NCBI RefSeq assembly: GCF_004345365.1
Contig: NZ_SLVF01000002.1
Span: 704,394-768,393 of the forward strand
Direction of reading: 5' to 3'
Origin: Kribbella sp. VKM Ac-2568
GTDB lineage: Bacteria; Actinomycetota; Actinomycetes; Propionibacteriales; Kribbellaceae
DNA: 64,000 nt
The notes beneath the pieces were generated by a model. The model ran no database searches. It saw only the letters and a program-made list of their open reading frames with translations, and was not told where the DNA came from. The position numbers and the translations under genes were made by a program. How positions within the stretch are numbered: position 1 is the first letter of the stretch; each line of letters begins with the position of its first letter. This document shows positions 51,905-60,890 of the stretch, in pieces.

Positions 51905-52247
51905 GAGGGCGGATGCGCAAGCGTTGAAAGGTCACCTCGACGTCCTGCTGCTGGCCACCTTGAACGACGGGCCCCAGCACGGCTACGCCATCAAGGAGGC
52001 TTTGCGCGACGGCAGCGGCGGCCGGTTCGACCTGCCCACCGGTACCGTCTATCCGGCGCTGCACCGGCTCGAACGGGCCGGGCTGATCAGCGGATCCTGG
52101 TCTGTCGTCGACGGACGCCGACGTCGCAGCTACCAACTCACCGCCGAAGGCCACAAGAAACTGGCGGGCGAGCGCGCCAACTGGCGCGAGTTCGCCACCG
52201 CAGTCACGACACTCTTGGAACCAGGCCCATGGCCGACCGCGACCTGA
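51903..52247 (+). CDS. PadR-family transcriptional regulator
   Basis: A 114-residue winged-helix repressor (HLDVLLLATLNDGPQHGYAIKEAL, TGTVYPALHRLERAGLI), a short PadR type. It is divergent from the ABC exporter genes and probably represses both promoters until a drug-like ligand binds. Its ATG lies inside the second operator repeat. The next gene starts 19 bases before its stop. Confidence 0.88.
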   Translation: MRADAQALKGHLDVLLLATLNDGPQHGYAIKEALRDGSGGRFDLPTGTVYPALHRLERAGLISGSWSVVDGRRRRSYQLTAEGHKKLAGERANWREFATAVTTLLEPGPWPTAT

Positions 52248-52801
52248 TCCAGGGGTACCTCGCCGACCTTGCTCGGCGCCTCCCCGCCGAGGCGGTCGAG
52301 GAGCTCGCCGACGGCCTGGAAGAGACATTCCAGCACCAACTACGACGCGGCAACTCCCCCACGGAGGCAGCTCAAGTCGCCATCGCAGAATTCGGCCAGC
52401 CAGCACAGGTCACAGCAGCCTTCGCTCATCAATCCTCAGGCCGACGCACCTCGATCGCACTGCTGGCCACCGCTCCAATGTTCGCAGGCCTGTGGGGCAC
52501 GACGCTGATCACTGCACATGCCTGGAACTGGCAGATCGCCCCCGGCGCTGCAGTCGCCTTCGGGGCCACCCTGCTCACCGTGGCGGCAACTCTGGGGATC
52601 GTCGCCCGGAGCAACAACCCCAAAACAGCCCGGCTGACCGGACCTGCGAGCATCGCTCTGATACTGCTAGACCTCGGCATGCTCGCCACAGTCGCGACCG
52701 CCGCGCCGGCGGTGACATGGGCAATGGCCCTGGCGGTGCCAGCAAGCTTGCTTCGCGTCGTCCTGACAGGACGCAACCTCCCGCGCCTGTTCGCCCGGTA
52801 A
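52229..52801 (+). CDS. HAAS-domain membrane protein
   Basis: A 190-residue protein with an N-terminal helical HAAS signalling domain (IQGYLADLARRLPAEAVEELADGLEE..., EAAQVAIAEFGQPAQVTAAF), followed by three to four transmembrane helices. HAAS proteins commonly pair with PadR regulators and ABC exporters. The 19-bp overlap with padR shows coupling. Confidence 0.82.
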   Translation: MADRDLIQGYLADLARRLPAEAVEELADGLEETFQHQLRRGNSPTEAAQVAIAEFGQPAQVTAAFAHQSSGRRTSIALLATAPMFAGLWGTTLITAHAWNWQIAPGAAVAFGATLLTVAATLGIVARSNNPKTARLTGPASIALILLDLGMLATVATAAPAVTWAMALAVPASLLRVVLTGRNLPRLFAR

Positions 52802-52873
52802 CACCCGTCGACATCGCTGAATCGCGCCAGCCGTGAGTTCCGCGCCGGGTCGCAGCAACTTGCTTGACAAGGT

Positions 52874-54682
<1,809 letters not shown>

Positions 54683-54853
54683 TTTCGCCTGAGCAACGAA
54701 AAGGCCCGTGAGGAGGATCGAACGGCCAACAGCGACGGACCATCGGAAGGCTGGAGGCAGCATCAGCCGTGGTGCTCTGGCGCCAGGGTCGGCCTGCGAG
54801 GAGGGTTAGCCACCGAGTGACGACCGGAAGACGGCGGAAGAGCACCGCGGCGG

Positions 54854-54946
54854 TCACGCCCCGCCGGGCATGCCGTACTGGCCGGGCAGGTGTTCGACCG
54901 CCCGTGCCAGCGCCAACCCGACCGGCCCGAGTAGATCGGGCGCCAG
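54854..54946 (-). pseudogene. Second DNA ligase N-terminal stub
   Basis: Thirty codons read LAPDLLGPVGLALARAVEHL then PGQYGMPGGA and stop. They match the first stub (ARAVEQVPGEHAMPGGS) but differ at several residues and end before the KWDG motif. A separate, older ligase fragment rather than a perfect duplicate. Confidence 0.6.
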
Positions 54947-55040
54947 CTTGCCCACGGTCTCAGTGTTGCTATAGGCAAGCTTCGGTCCAGCCAGACACCT
55001 ACTGGGGCATGCCCTTTGTAGGTGCGGACTTCCCGCCTCG

Positions 55041-55604
55041 TCAGACCCCGTAGCGCAGAAGGACCACGCCATTGTCGAATGAGGTGGCCTCGACCAGCTT
55101 CAGGTTCCGTCGATCTTCGAAGAGGTGTGTTCCCTTGCCGCGGGACGACGGGCAGACCAGCATCCGGACCTCGTCTACGACGCCGGCGTCCAGCAGGGAG
55201 CGCATGAGTGTCAAGCTCCCCCACAACCAGATGTCCTTGCCGCTCTGCTCCTTGAGCTCCCGGACGGTAGCGGCCGGGTCACGCGTCACGGTCGCGGCCG
55301 GAAAGTCGCTCCACGGCGCGTCATGCAGCGTCGACGAGGCGACGAACTTGGTGAGGTTGTTGAGCTTCTTGCCGTACTCGCCCTGCTCGTCGGCGGACGG
55401 CCAGACGTCCTTGGACTGGTTGTAGGTATTGGCGCCGAGAATCATCGTGTCGACCGAGTCGATGAAGCCCATCACGCTGTTCTTGAAGGGGTCGTCAGTG
55501 ATTTCGTCGTCGAACGGTTCCCCCGACACGAAGCTGAGGCCACCGTCCTCCTCCGCGGCGATGTTGTCGACGGTAATCCACTGCTGAACTATGAGTTTTC
55601 GCAT
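55041..55604 (-). CDS. Dihydrofolate reductase-family (RibD C-terminal-like) protein
   Basis: A 187-residue DHFR-fold protein (MRKLIVQQWITVDNIAAEED..., IWLWGSLTLMRSLLDAGVVDEVRM) of the group annotated RibD_C/dihydrofolate reductase family; it probably uses NADPH on an unknown pteridine-like or other substrate. ATG 55604 has AAGGACAG upstream; the open frame to 55769 is not protein-like. It lies inside the region bounded by junction repeats. Confidence 0.85.
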   Translation of the reverse strand: MRKLIVQQWITVDNIAAEEDGGLSFVSGEPFDDEITDDPFKNSVMGFIDSVDTMILGANTYNQSKDVWPSADEQGEYGKKLNNLTKFVASSTLHDAPWSDFPAATVTRDPAATVRELKEQSGKDIWLWGSLTLMRSLLDAGVVDEVRMLVCPSSRGKGTHLFEDRRNLKLVEATSFDNGVVLLRYGV

Positions 55605-55771
55605 GGCTGTCCTTCCGCTACGTGGCGATGGTGCGGCCACGCCGGCCGCATCTACCTCTGAGACGGAGCCGCCACGCCGGTCTCGACATCCCGGCCACAT
55701 CTTGTCGAGAAATTTCGGCGGAGGCGCTGGAGCACCAACCACGCGTCCTGTTGCCCCCTGGCACGTCACGG

Positions 55772-55793
55772 TTGACAGGTTCAGTGAAGGAAC
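55772..55793. repeat. Junction repeat, copy 2
   Basis: TTGACAGGTTCAGTGAAGGAAC matches copy 1 (52864-52886) with one A missing, in the same orientation. It too ends a truncated minus-strand gene with FLH-stop. Flanking DNA on either side is unrelated between the copies. Confidence 0.75.
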
Positions 55794-55888
55794 ACCACGA
55801 GGTGGACGTCGGTGGTGGGATCGAACTGGCGGGCGCGCAGGCCCGCGGTGATGCCGGCGTCGCTGCCGCCGATGATCACCAGCCGCAT
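55781..55888 (-). pseudogene. N-terminal stub of an FAD/NAD(P)H oxidoreductase in the ars operon
   Basis: Thirty-five codons start MRLVIIGGSDAGITAGLRAR, a Rossmann FAD-binding N-terminus of the pyridine nucleotide-disulfide oxidoreductase type, and stop after DVHLVV-FLH at the junction repeat. ATG 55888 still has AAGGAGAACC. It follows arsC by 31 bp and was evidently the last gene of the ars operon before truncation. Confidence 0.8.
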
Positions 55889-55919
55889 CGCGGTTCTCCT
55901 TCGGAGGCGGCTCGCGGGT

Positions 55920-56321
55920 TCAGGCGGTTTGGAGTTCGGCGATGAGTTTTTCGACGCGGCCGCGGATGTCGTCGCGGACCTGGCGGACGACCTCGATGGG
56001 CTGGCCGGCGGGGTCGGTGAGTTCCCAGTCCTCGTAGCGCTTGCCCGGGAACACCGGGCAGGCGTCGCCGCAGCCCATCGTGACGATTACGTCGCTGGTG
56101 CGGGCGGTGTCGTACTCGAGCAACTGCGGGATGGCGCCGGTGATGTCGATGCCTACTTCGCGCATCGCTTCGACGGCGGTGGGGTTGATCTGGTCGCCGG
56201 GCGCAGATCCGGCCGAGCGGACCTCGACGGTGTCGCCGGCCAGGTGCCGCAGCCAACCGGCGGCCATCTGGGATCGGCCGGCGTTGTGGACGCAGACGAA
56301 CAGGACGACAGGCATGCTCAT
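55920..56321 (-). CDS. arsC: Arsenate reductase ArsC (low-molecular-weight phosphatase fold)
   Basis: A 133-residue thioredoxin-coupled type reductase. C10 in CVHNAGRS is the nucleophile and C84/C88 in MGCGDACPVFPGKRYEDW form the resolving pair, so all three redox cysteines are present. It reduces arsenate to arsenite, which the neighbouring aquaporin could release. ATGA overlap with the aquaporin gene before it. It is the only complete stand-alone ArsC of the operon. Confidence 0.93.
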   Translation of the reverse strand: MSMPVVLFVCVHNAGRSQMAAGWLRHLAGDTVEVRSAGSAPGDQINPTAVEAMREVGIDITGAIPQLLEYDTARTSDVIVTMGCGDACPVFPGKRYEDWELTDPAGQPIEVVRQVRDDIRGRVEKLIAELQTA

Positions 56322-57067
56322 TTGGCTACTCCAGAGGTTGTGGCGTCGGCGCGTGGGGTGACGATCTCGTCGGCGGCTTGCCCGGCTTCGGGGTACAGGA
56401 CGGCGAGCAGTCCGACGCCGACGATGGCACCGAAAAGTTGCGCAACGACGAACCCAGGCAGGGATCCGGGCGCGATCCCGGCGAAGGTATCGCTGAAGGC
56501 GCGGCCGATGCTGACGGCCGGATTGGCGAACGAGGTCGACGAGGTGAACCAGTACGCCGATCCGATGTAGGCGCCGACGGCAACAGGTGCGAGCGCGGCT
56601 CGACCGGACCAGGCCAGCGCGAAGATCAAGAGGACGAGTCCTGCGGTCGCGACCACCTCACCCAGCCACAGGTGGCCGGAGCTGCGGTCGGTGGTCGACC
56701 ACGACACGGCGGCCTTGGCGTACATCAGGTTGGCGAGCACGGCTCCCGCTACGCCGCCGACGATCTGAGCCGGGATGTACGCCGCAAGGTCGCGCGGCGT
56801 CAGCCCAGTGCCGGTCCGTTGCCCTAGCCACCAGTCGACAGCTGAGACGACCGGGTTGAAGTGCGCGCCGGAAACAGGTCCGAGCATGAGGATCAGTACT
56901 GCGAGGCCGAGCGCGGTCGCGAAGGCGTTCTCCAGCAGCTGCAACCCCACATCGCCGGGCGACAGTGCCGACGCCGCGATTCCTGAGCCGACCACGACGG
57001 TGACCAGCAGACCGGTACCGACGGCCTCGGCGACCACCCGTCGCCACAGCGGCGCGGCGCTGCTCAC
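56318..57067 (-). CDS. Aquaporin/MIP-family channel of the ars operon (AqpS-like)
   Basis: A 249-residue MIP channel with six helices. The first NPA loop is SGAHFNPVVS (NPV variant) and the second is TSFANPAVSIGRAF; members of this type in ars operons serve as arsenite channels. GTG 57067 overlaps the stop of the preceding arsC gene (GTGA), which defines the start. It overlaps the arsC downstream (ATGA). No ArsB or Acr3 pump is present, so this is the likely arsenite exit. Confidence 0.88.
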   Translation of the reverse strand: MSSAAPLWRRVVAEAVGTGLLVTVVVGSGIAASALSPGDVGLQLLENAFATALGLAVLILMLGPVSGAHFNPVVSAVDWWLGQRTGTGLTPRDLAAYIPAQIVGGVAGAVLANLMYAKAAVSWSTTDRSSGHLWLGEVVATAGLVLLIFALAWSGRAALAPVAVGAYIGSAYWFTSSTSFANPAVSIGRAFSDTFAGIAPGSLPGFVVAQLFGAIVGVGLLAVLYPEAGQAADEIVTPRADATTSGVAK

Positions 57068-57587
57068 TGGCGGCCCAGGTGGGCAGCGGGGACGGACAGC
57101 TCGTTCAGGAGCACGCGGAAACCTCGTCGGTCCATGGCTTCGGGTATTCGGTCGAGATGTCGATGCCGCGTTCGGCCATCGCGGCGACCGCGGACGGGTT
57201 GATCTCGACGCCCGGCTCGGAACCGCCCGACCACGCGATGGCGGCGTCACCGGCCAGATGCTCGAAGAACCCGAGTGCCATCTGGCTGCGGCCGGCGTTG
57301 TGCACGCACAGGAACAGGACGACCGGGCGGCCGTCGTCGCCGTGGCCTTCGACCCTGGCAAGCGCGGTCAGGCGCTGGCGGGCGAACCGTTCGGCCAGCA
57401 GAGGAAGGAAGTTGGGCACCGTGCTGCCGGTGGCGAACTGGTCGTAACTGGAGTGCAGGAACCGTTCGATCGTCTCGGTGCCGTAGATGCTGGAGAACTC
57501 CTCGCCGAGCCTTCGGGACGCGGTACGCAGAGCGAGGTGCTGGTCGATGGACAGATCTTCTCGGTGATGCCCGGCGACTTCGGTCAT
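57064..57587 (-). pseudogene. Second ArsC with N-terminal helical domain, internally deleted
   Basis: Starts at ATG 57587 (AGGAGCCGACC) with a helical domain of about 75 residues ([20 protein letters not shown]...), then the ArsC fold [20 protein letters not shown]. After YPKPWTDEV the frame ends in SACS-stop at 57105. Another frame continues [18 protein letters not shown] and stops at 57064, overlapping the aquaporin GTG as intact operon genes do. The roughly 45 codons between, normally carrying MGCGDACP, are missing, so an internal deletion with a frame change is the best reading. Confidence 0.78.
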
Positions 57588-58291
57588 GGTCGGCTCCTGG
57601 GAGTTTCGGTCGCCTCGGTGGGCGAAAGTACGGGCGCCAGCCGGTCGATCCGGTCGGCGATCTCGTCGTAGGCGGCCTCGAACGCCGCATCGGTACCGAC
57701 AGCCGCCGGATCCGGCACCGACCAGTGCAGCCGCGGCCGGGCGCCCGCTGGGAGGTGCTCGTAAGCGATGTCGCACACCGCGATGACCAGGTCGTCCCGC
57801 TCCACCACGTCGCCGACGTGAGCGGTGCGCCAAGCAGCGGGGTCCAACCCGTGCTTGCGGGCCACCCGCACGGCCCGGGGGTGTGGCTTGGCCGCGGGCT
57901 GAGTTCCGGCCGACGCACCGGGGATGTGACTGCGCCGCGACCAGATCGAGGCGGCCAACTGCGAGCGGGCGGAGTTCTGCGTGCAGACGAACACCACCCG
58001 CGGTACCGCGGTCAGAGACGGCGTGACCACTGCTTCCAGCGCCTCGTTCACCAGCCGCACATAGGTCCGACGTCGATCCCCCTCGGACCGGGAGCGCGCG
58101 ACCAGGCCCGCGTCCTCCAGGACCTTCAAGTGATGGGCGACGAGATTGGTCGGCATGTCCAGCACCGCACCCAACTCACCGGGAGCGGCGTCCCCGGCAA
58201 CGAGCGTGTCGACGATCGCCAGACGCGCCGGATCGCCGAGCGCGGCGTGGACCCGGGCCCGCTCCGTCAACGAAACTAGCTCAGTGTTCAT
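57584..58291 (-). CDS. ArsR repressor fused to an ArsC-like domain
   Basis: A 235-residue fusion and the first gene of the ars operon. Residues about 5-90 are an ArsR winged helix ([28 protein letters not shown]...[12 protein letters not shown]) with no cysteine. Residues 105-225 are an LMW-phosphatase/ArsC-like domain ([32 protein letters not shown]). Because the HTH part lacks the usual As(III) cysteines, sensing probably uses Cys of the ArsC-like part. ATG 58291 lies within a 31-bp palindrome, implying autorepression. ATGA overlap with the next arsC. Confidence 0.85.
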   Translation of the reverse strand: MNTELVSLTERARVHAALGDPARLAIVDTLVAGDAAPGELGAVLDMPTNLVAHHLKVLEDAGLVARSRSEGDRRRTYVRLVNEALEAVVTPSLTAVPRVVFVCTQNSARSQLAASIWSRRSHIPGASAGTQPAAKPHPRAVRVARKHGLDPAAWRTAHVGDVVERDDLVIAVCDIAYEHLPAGARPRLHWSVPDPAAVGTDAAFEAAYDEIADRIDRLAPVLSPTEATETPRSRP

Positions 58292-58310
58292 TGACTCAAT
58301 GATCACTGAG
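58280..58310. promoter_or_regulatory. ArsR-type operator over the ars operon start
   Basis: A 31-bp palindrome centred at 58295: inner CATTGA-C-TCAATG (58289-58301) and outer CTCAGTG/CACTGAG, with one mismatched pair. It covers the ATG of arsR-arsC, so bound repressor would block transcription. Confidence 0.75.
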
Positions 58311-58372
58311 GCATCGACGGACGTCAACCCAGCCGGAACACCTCAAGCCGACCCTGGAGCATCAACAGTGAC

Positions 58373-58591
58373 CTAGGTCTCCATCACGGCACGGAGCATG
58401 GCTCGTTTGCCGGCCCACGCCGAGTAGAGCGTCTGCACGGCCACATCGGCCCGCTCAGCGATCCGGGCACCGGTTGCTCCGGCATACCCACGCTCGGCGA
58501 ACTCTTCCGTGGCGGCAGCCAGGGCGCGCCGTCGTGTTTCACGGCGCACCGACGAGGGCAAGCCCGCCCGCCTCCTGAGGCTGGGCAGCAC
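58373..58591 (-). pseudogene. TetR-family N-terminal stub
   Basis: Seventy-two codons give only the TetR HTH (RRRALAAATEEFAERGYAGA, IAERADVAVQTLYSAWAGK) and stop at AVMET. The ligand domain is missing. Either a truncated regulator gene or a minimal DNA-binding remnant. It lies between the ars operator and the marR gene. Confidence 0.6.
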
Positions 58592-58600
58592 GAGTGCTGT

Positions 58601-59113
58601 CTAGGCCGGTGGGTGGCGGGATTGGCTTTGGGGGCGGGTGTTGGTCAGGCCGTCGGTGACGGTGGTGAGCAGGGTGAGGGCTGCGTCGAGGTGGGTGTCG
58701 TCGTGGCCGGCGGCTTCGCTGACGGCGGTTGCCCACTCGTGTCTCACGAGGGCGTAGTTGCTGCGACCGTGTTCGGTCGGGCTGACGGTCACGCCGCGGC
58801 CGTCGATCTGGTTGGCTTGACGCTGGATGAGGCCCTTTTGCTCGAGACCGCGCAGCGTCGCGGAGAGGTTTGTGCGCTGGAGTCCTGTGGCGGTGGCGAT
58901 CTGGCTGGGGGCGGCGGGGTCGCCCTGGAGGAGGTAACGCATCACCATGCCTTCGGACTGGGTCAAACCGACTGCCTGCGCGTCGATGTAGCCGCGGTAC
59001 TGGAGCTCCCGGCTGATGATCAGCGCCAGATCGGCGAGGTCGGCCCAGCTGTCCTCGGCGGCTGATCGGCGCGCCTGCCGAGGGCTGCGCCGCGGCGATG
59101 GGTTCTTCGTCAC
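58601..59113 (-). CDS. MarR-family regulator
   Basis: A 170-residue MarR winged helix (LTQSEGMVMRYLLQG, SQIATATGLQRTNLSATLRG, GLIQRQANQIDGRGVTVSPTEHG). GTG 59113 begins a basic tail before the domain; GTG 59155 is an alternative, and neither has a strong ribosome site. It is divergent from an MFS efflux gene; the 89-bp AT-rich spacer has two copies of ATAGTTATG (near 59140 and 59170), candidate MarR sites. Confidence 0.85.
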   Translation of the reverse strand: MTKNPSPRRSPRQARRSAAEDSWADLADLALIISRELQYRGYIDAQAVGLTQSEGMVMRYLLQGDPAAPSQIATATGLQRTNLSATLRGLEQKGLIQRQANQIDGRGVTVSPTEHGRSNYALVRHEWATAVSEAAGHDDTHLDAALTLLTTVTDGLTNTRPQSQSRHPPA

Positions 59114-59202
59114 GCCGCCAGCATAGATGATTGCCGGCTCATAGTTATGTGTACATACTGATGATCTAATAGTTATGCCCTCATAATCATCTGGAGCAAG
59201 CA

Positions 59203-60672
59203 ATGGCCGTCACTCTTTCCGCGCGGCAGGCCGGGTCGACCTCGCCGCGTGCGGTTGCCCTGTCCGGTGGGCTTCACCCGGTAGGTGTGTTCTTCCTGCT
59301 CGCCGGCGCGTTCCTGCCGATCATGGATTTCTTCATCACCAACGTCGCGCTGCCGAGCATCGATGCCTCGCTGCACGCCTCGGCATCCGAACTGGAGTTG
59401 GTGATCGCCGGGTACGGCGTCGCCTATGCCGCCTTGCTGGTCCTGGGTGGCCGGCTGGGCGACCGCTTAGGACGCCACCGCGTCTTCCTGGCCGCGCTCG
59501 TCGGCTTCGTCGTGGCCTCGGCGGTGTGTGGCTTCGCCCCGACCGTCGGAGTCCTGATCGCCGCCCGCATCGTGCAAGGTGCGACCGCGGCGCTGCTCGT
59601 CCCGCAGGTGCTCGCGACCTTCCACCACACACTCGAGCACGAGCGTAAGGCACGTGCCCTGGCCCTGTACGGCGCGACGTCCGGCATCGCCGCCGTCGTC
59701 GGGCAGTTGGTGGGCGGGCTGCTGGTCGGCGCCGACATCGCCGGCACGTCCTGGCGACCGATCTTCCTGGTCAACGTGCCCATCGGCCTGGTGGTCCTCC
59801 TGGTGGCGACCCGGATCGTGCCCGACACTCGCTCGGACCACCCGGTCGGCATCGACCTGCCTGGCACCGTGCTGTTCGCCGCGACGCTCACCGCCGTACT
59901 GGTCCCTCTCACCGAAGGCCACTCACTGGGCTGGCCGTGGTGGACCTGGGCCATGATCGCGGTCGCGGTCGTCCTTGGCGCCGTCACCTTCCTGGTAGAG
60001 CGGAGCGCCGAGCAACGCGGTGAGATCCCGCTGCTGCCGCCGTCGCTGCTGCGCCTGCCGTCGATGTCCCGCGGGCTGGTGATGGTGTTCGCGTTCAGCA
60101 TCGGCTTCGGCGCGTTCATGTTCGTCTTCGCCCTGACCGTCCAGGATGGTCTGCATGTCGATGCTCTCCATGGGGGTCTGGCCATCTTGCCGATGGCGGT
60201 GCTGTTCTTCCTAGGCTCTGTGTTCGCACCACGGGTGATCGGCCGCTTCGGGCGGGCCGCGTTGTCGGGTGGCGCGGTCCTCCAGCTCGCCGGCCTCGCC
60301 GCACTCGTGGTCGTTGTCGTCAGCGACTGGCCACACGTCAGTCTCTGGGCCATGGCTGTCCCACTCGCCCTGGCCGGTGCCGGACAGTCGATGCTGTTCG
60401 CCGGGCTGTTCCGCAGTGTGCTGGCCGATGTCCCGACCCATCTCGGCGGCGTCGGCAGCGGCGTACTGATCACCCTGCAACAGAGTGGCCTCGCGCTCGG
60501 CGTGGCCACTCTCGGCACCCTCTACCTCACCCGGGCAGAGCACAGCACGGCCCACGCCTTCGCCACCGTCGAAGGCGTGCAAATGGGCATCATCGCCCTG
60601 CTCGCCATCGGCGTCGCCGCGCTGTCGCGGTTCACCGCGGCCGCTTCCGACGCGCCATTGCTCGACGCCTGA
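59203..60672 (+). CDS. DHA2-type MFS multidrug transporter
   Basis: A 489-residue, 14-helix EmrB/QacA-type exporter: MDFFITNVALPSIDASLHAS at helix 1, motif A GGRLGDRLGRHRVF, motif C-like GATSGIAAVVGQLVGGLLVG. A proton-driven drug exporter probably repressed by the divergent MarR. ATG 59203 follows CTGGAGC. The substrate is unknown. Confidence 0.9.
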   Translation: MAVTLSARQAGSTSPRAVALSGGLHPVGVFFLLAGAFLPIMDFFITNVALPSIDASLHASASELELVIAGYGVAYAALLVLGGRLGDRLGRHRVFLAALVGFVVASAVCGFAPTVGVLIAARIVQGATAALLVPQVLATFHHTLEHERKARALALYGATSGIAAVVGQLVGGLLVGADIAGTSWRPIFLVNVPIGLVVLLVATRIVPDTRSDHPVGIDLPGTVLFAATLTAVLVPLTEGHSLGWPWWTWAMIAVAVVLGAVTFLVERSAEQRGEIPLLPPSLLRLPSMSRGLVMVFAFSIGFGAFMFVFALTVQDGLHVDALHGGLAILPMAVLFFLGSVFAPRVIGRFGRAALSGGAVLQLAGLAALVVVVVSDWPHVSLWAMAVPLALAGAGQSMLFAGLFRSVLADVPTHLGGVGSGVLITLQQSGLALGVATLGTLYLTRAEHSTAHAFATVEGVQMGIIALLAIGVAALSRFTAAASDAPLLDA

Positions 60673-60814
60673 GAGGTCGGCACGACCACCATCCACACCT
60701 CGTCATCTCGGCCGCTCGATCGTACGCAATGAACATCAGTCGATCCTTGAACTGATCGATCATGTAGCCGTTGTGCGTGACCTTCGCCAGGCCCGCGTCA
60801 AGCAGAACCTCCAT
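60632..60814 (-). CDS. Doubtful 60-codon frame between MFS and kup
   Basis: From ATG 60814 the minus strand reads MEVLLDAGLAKVTHNGYMID then QFKDRLMFIAYDRAAEM, which has protein-like composition and is open further upstream, but overlaps the MFS gene end at its 3' side and lacks a ribosome site. Possibly a decayed gene; I do not recognise a family. Confidence 0.3.
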   Translation of the reverse strand: MEVLLDAGLAKVTHNGYMIDQFKDRLMFIAYDRAAEMTRCGWWSCRPLRRRAMARRKRPR

Positions 60815-60890
60815 GCCAGCCCCGCCCAGAACGCGGTAACGTCCGAAAGGGTGCGTCGGCGGCGCGCGCGGAGAAGGATTGGGGATCGCC

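Noticed and set aside
55041..55769. A longer start for the DHFR-like protein at 55769
   Set aside because: The extra 55 residues are Pro/Arg-rich and lack a family match; ATG 55604 has a proper ribosome site.
60673..60890. A c-di-AMP (ydaO-type) riboswitch before kup
   Set aside because: Expected in some actinobacterial kup leaders, but I could not find its conserved core by eye; covariance-model scanning would decide.
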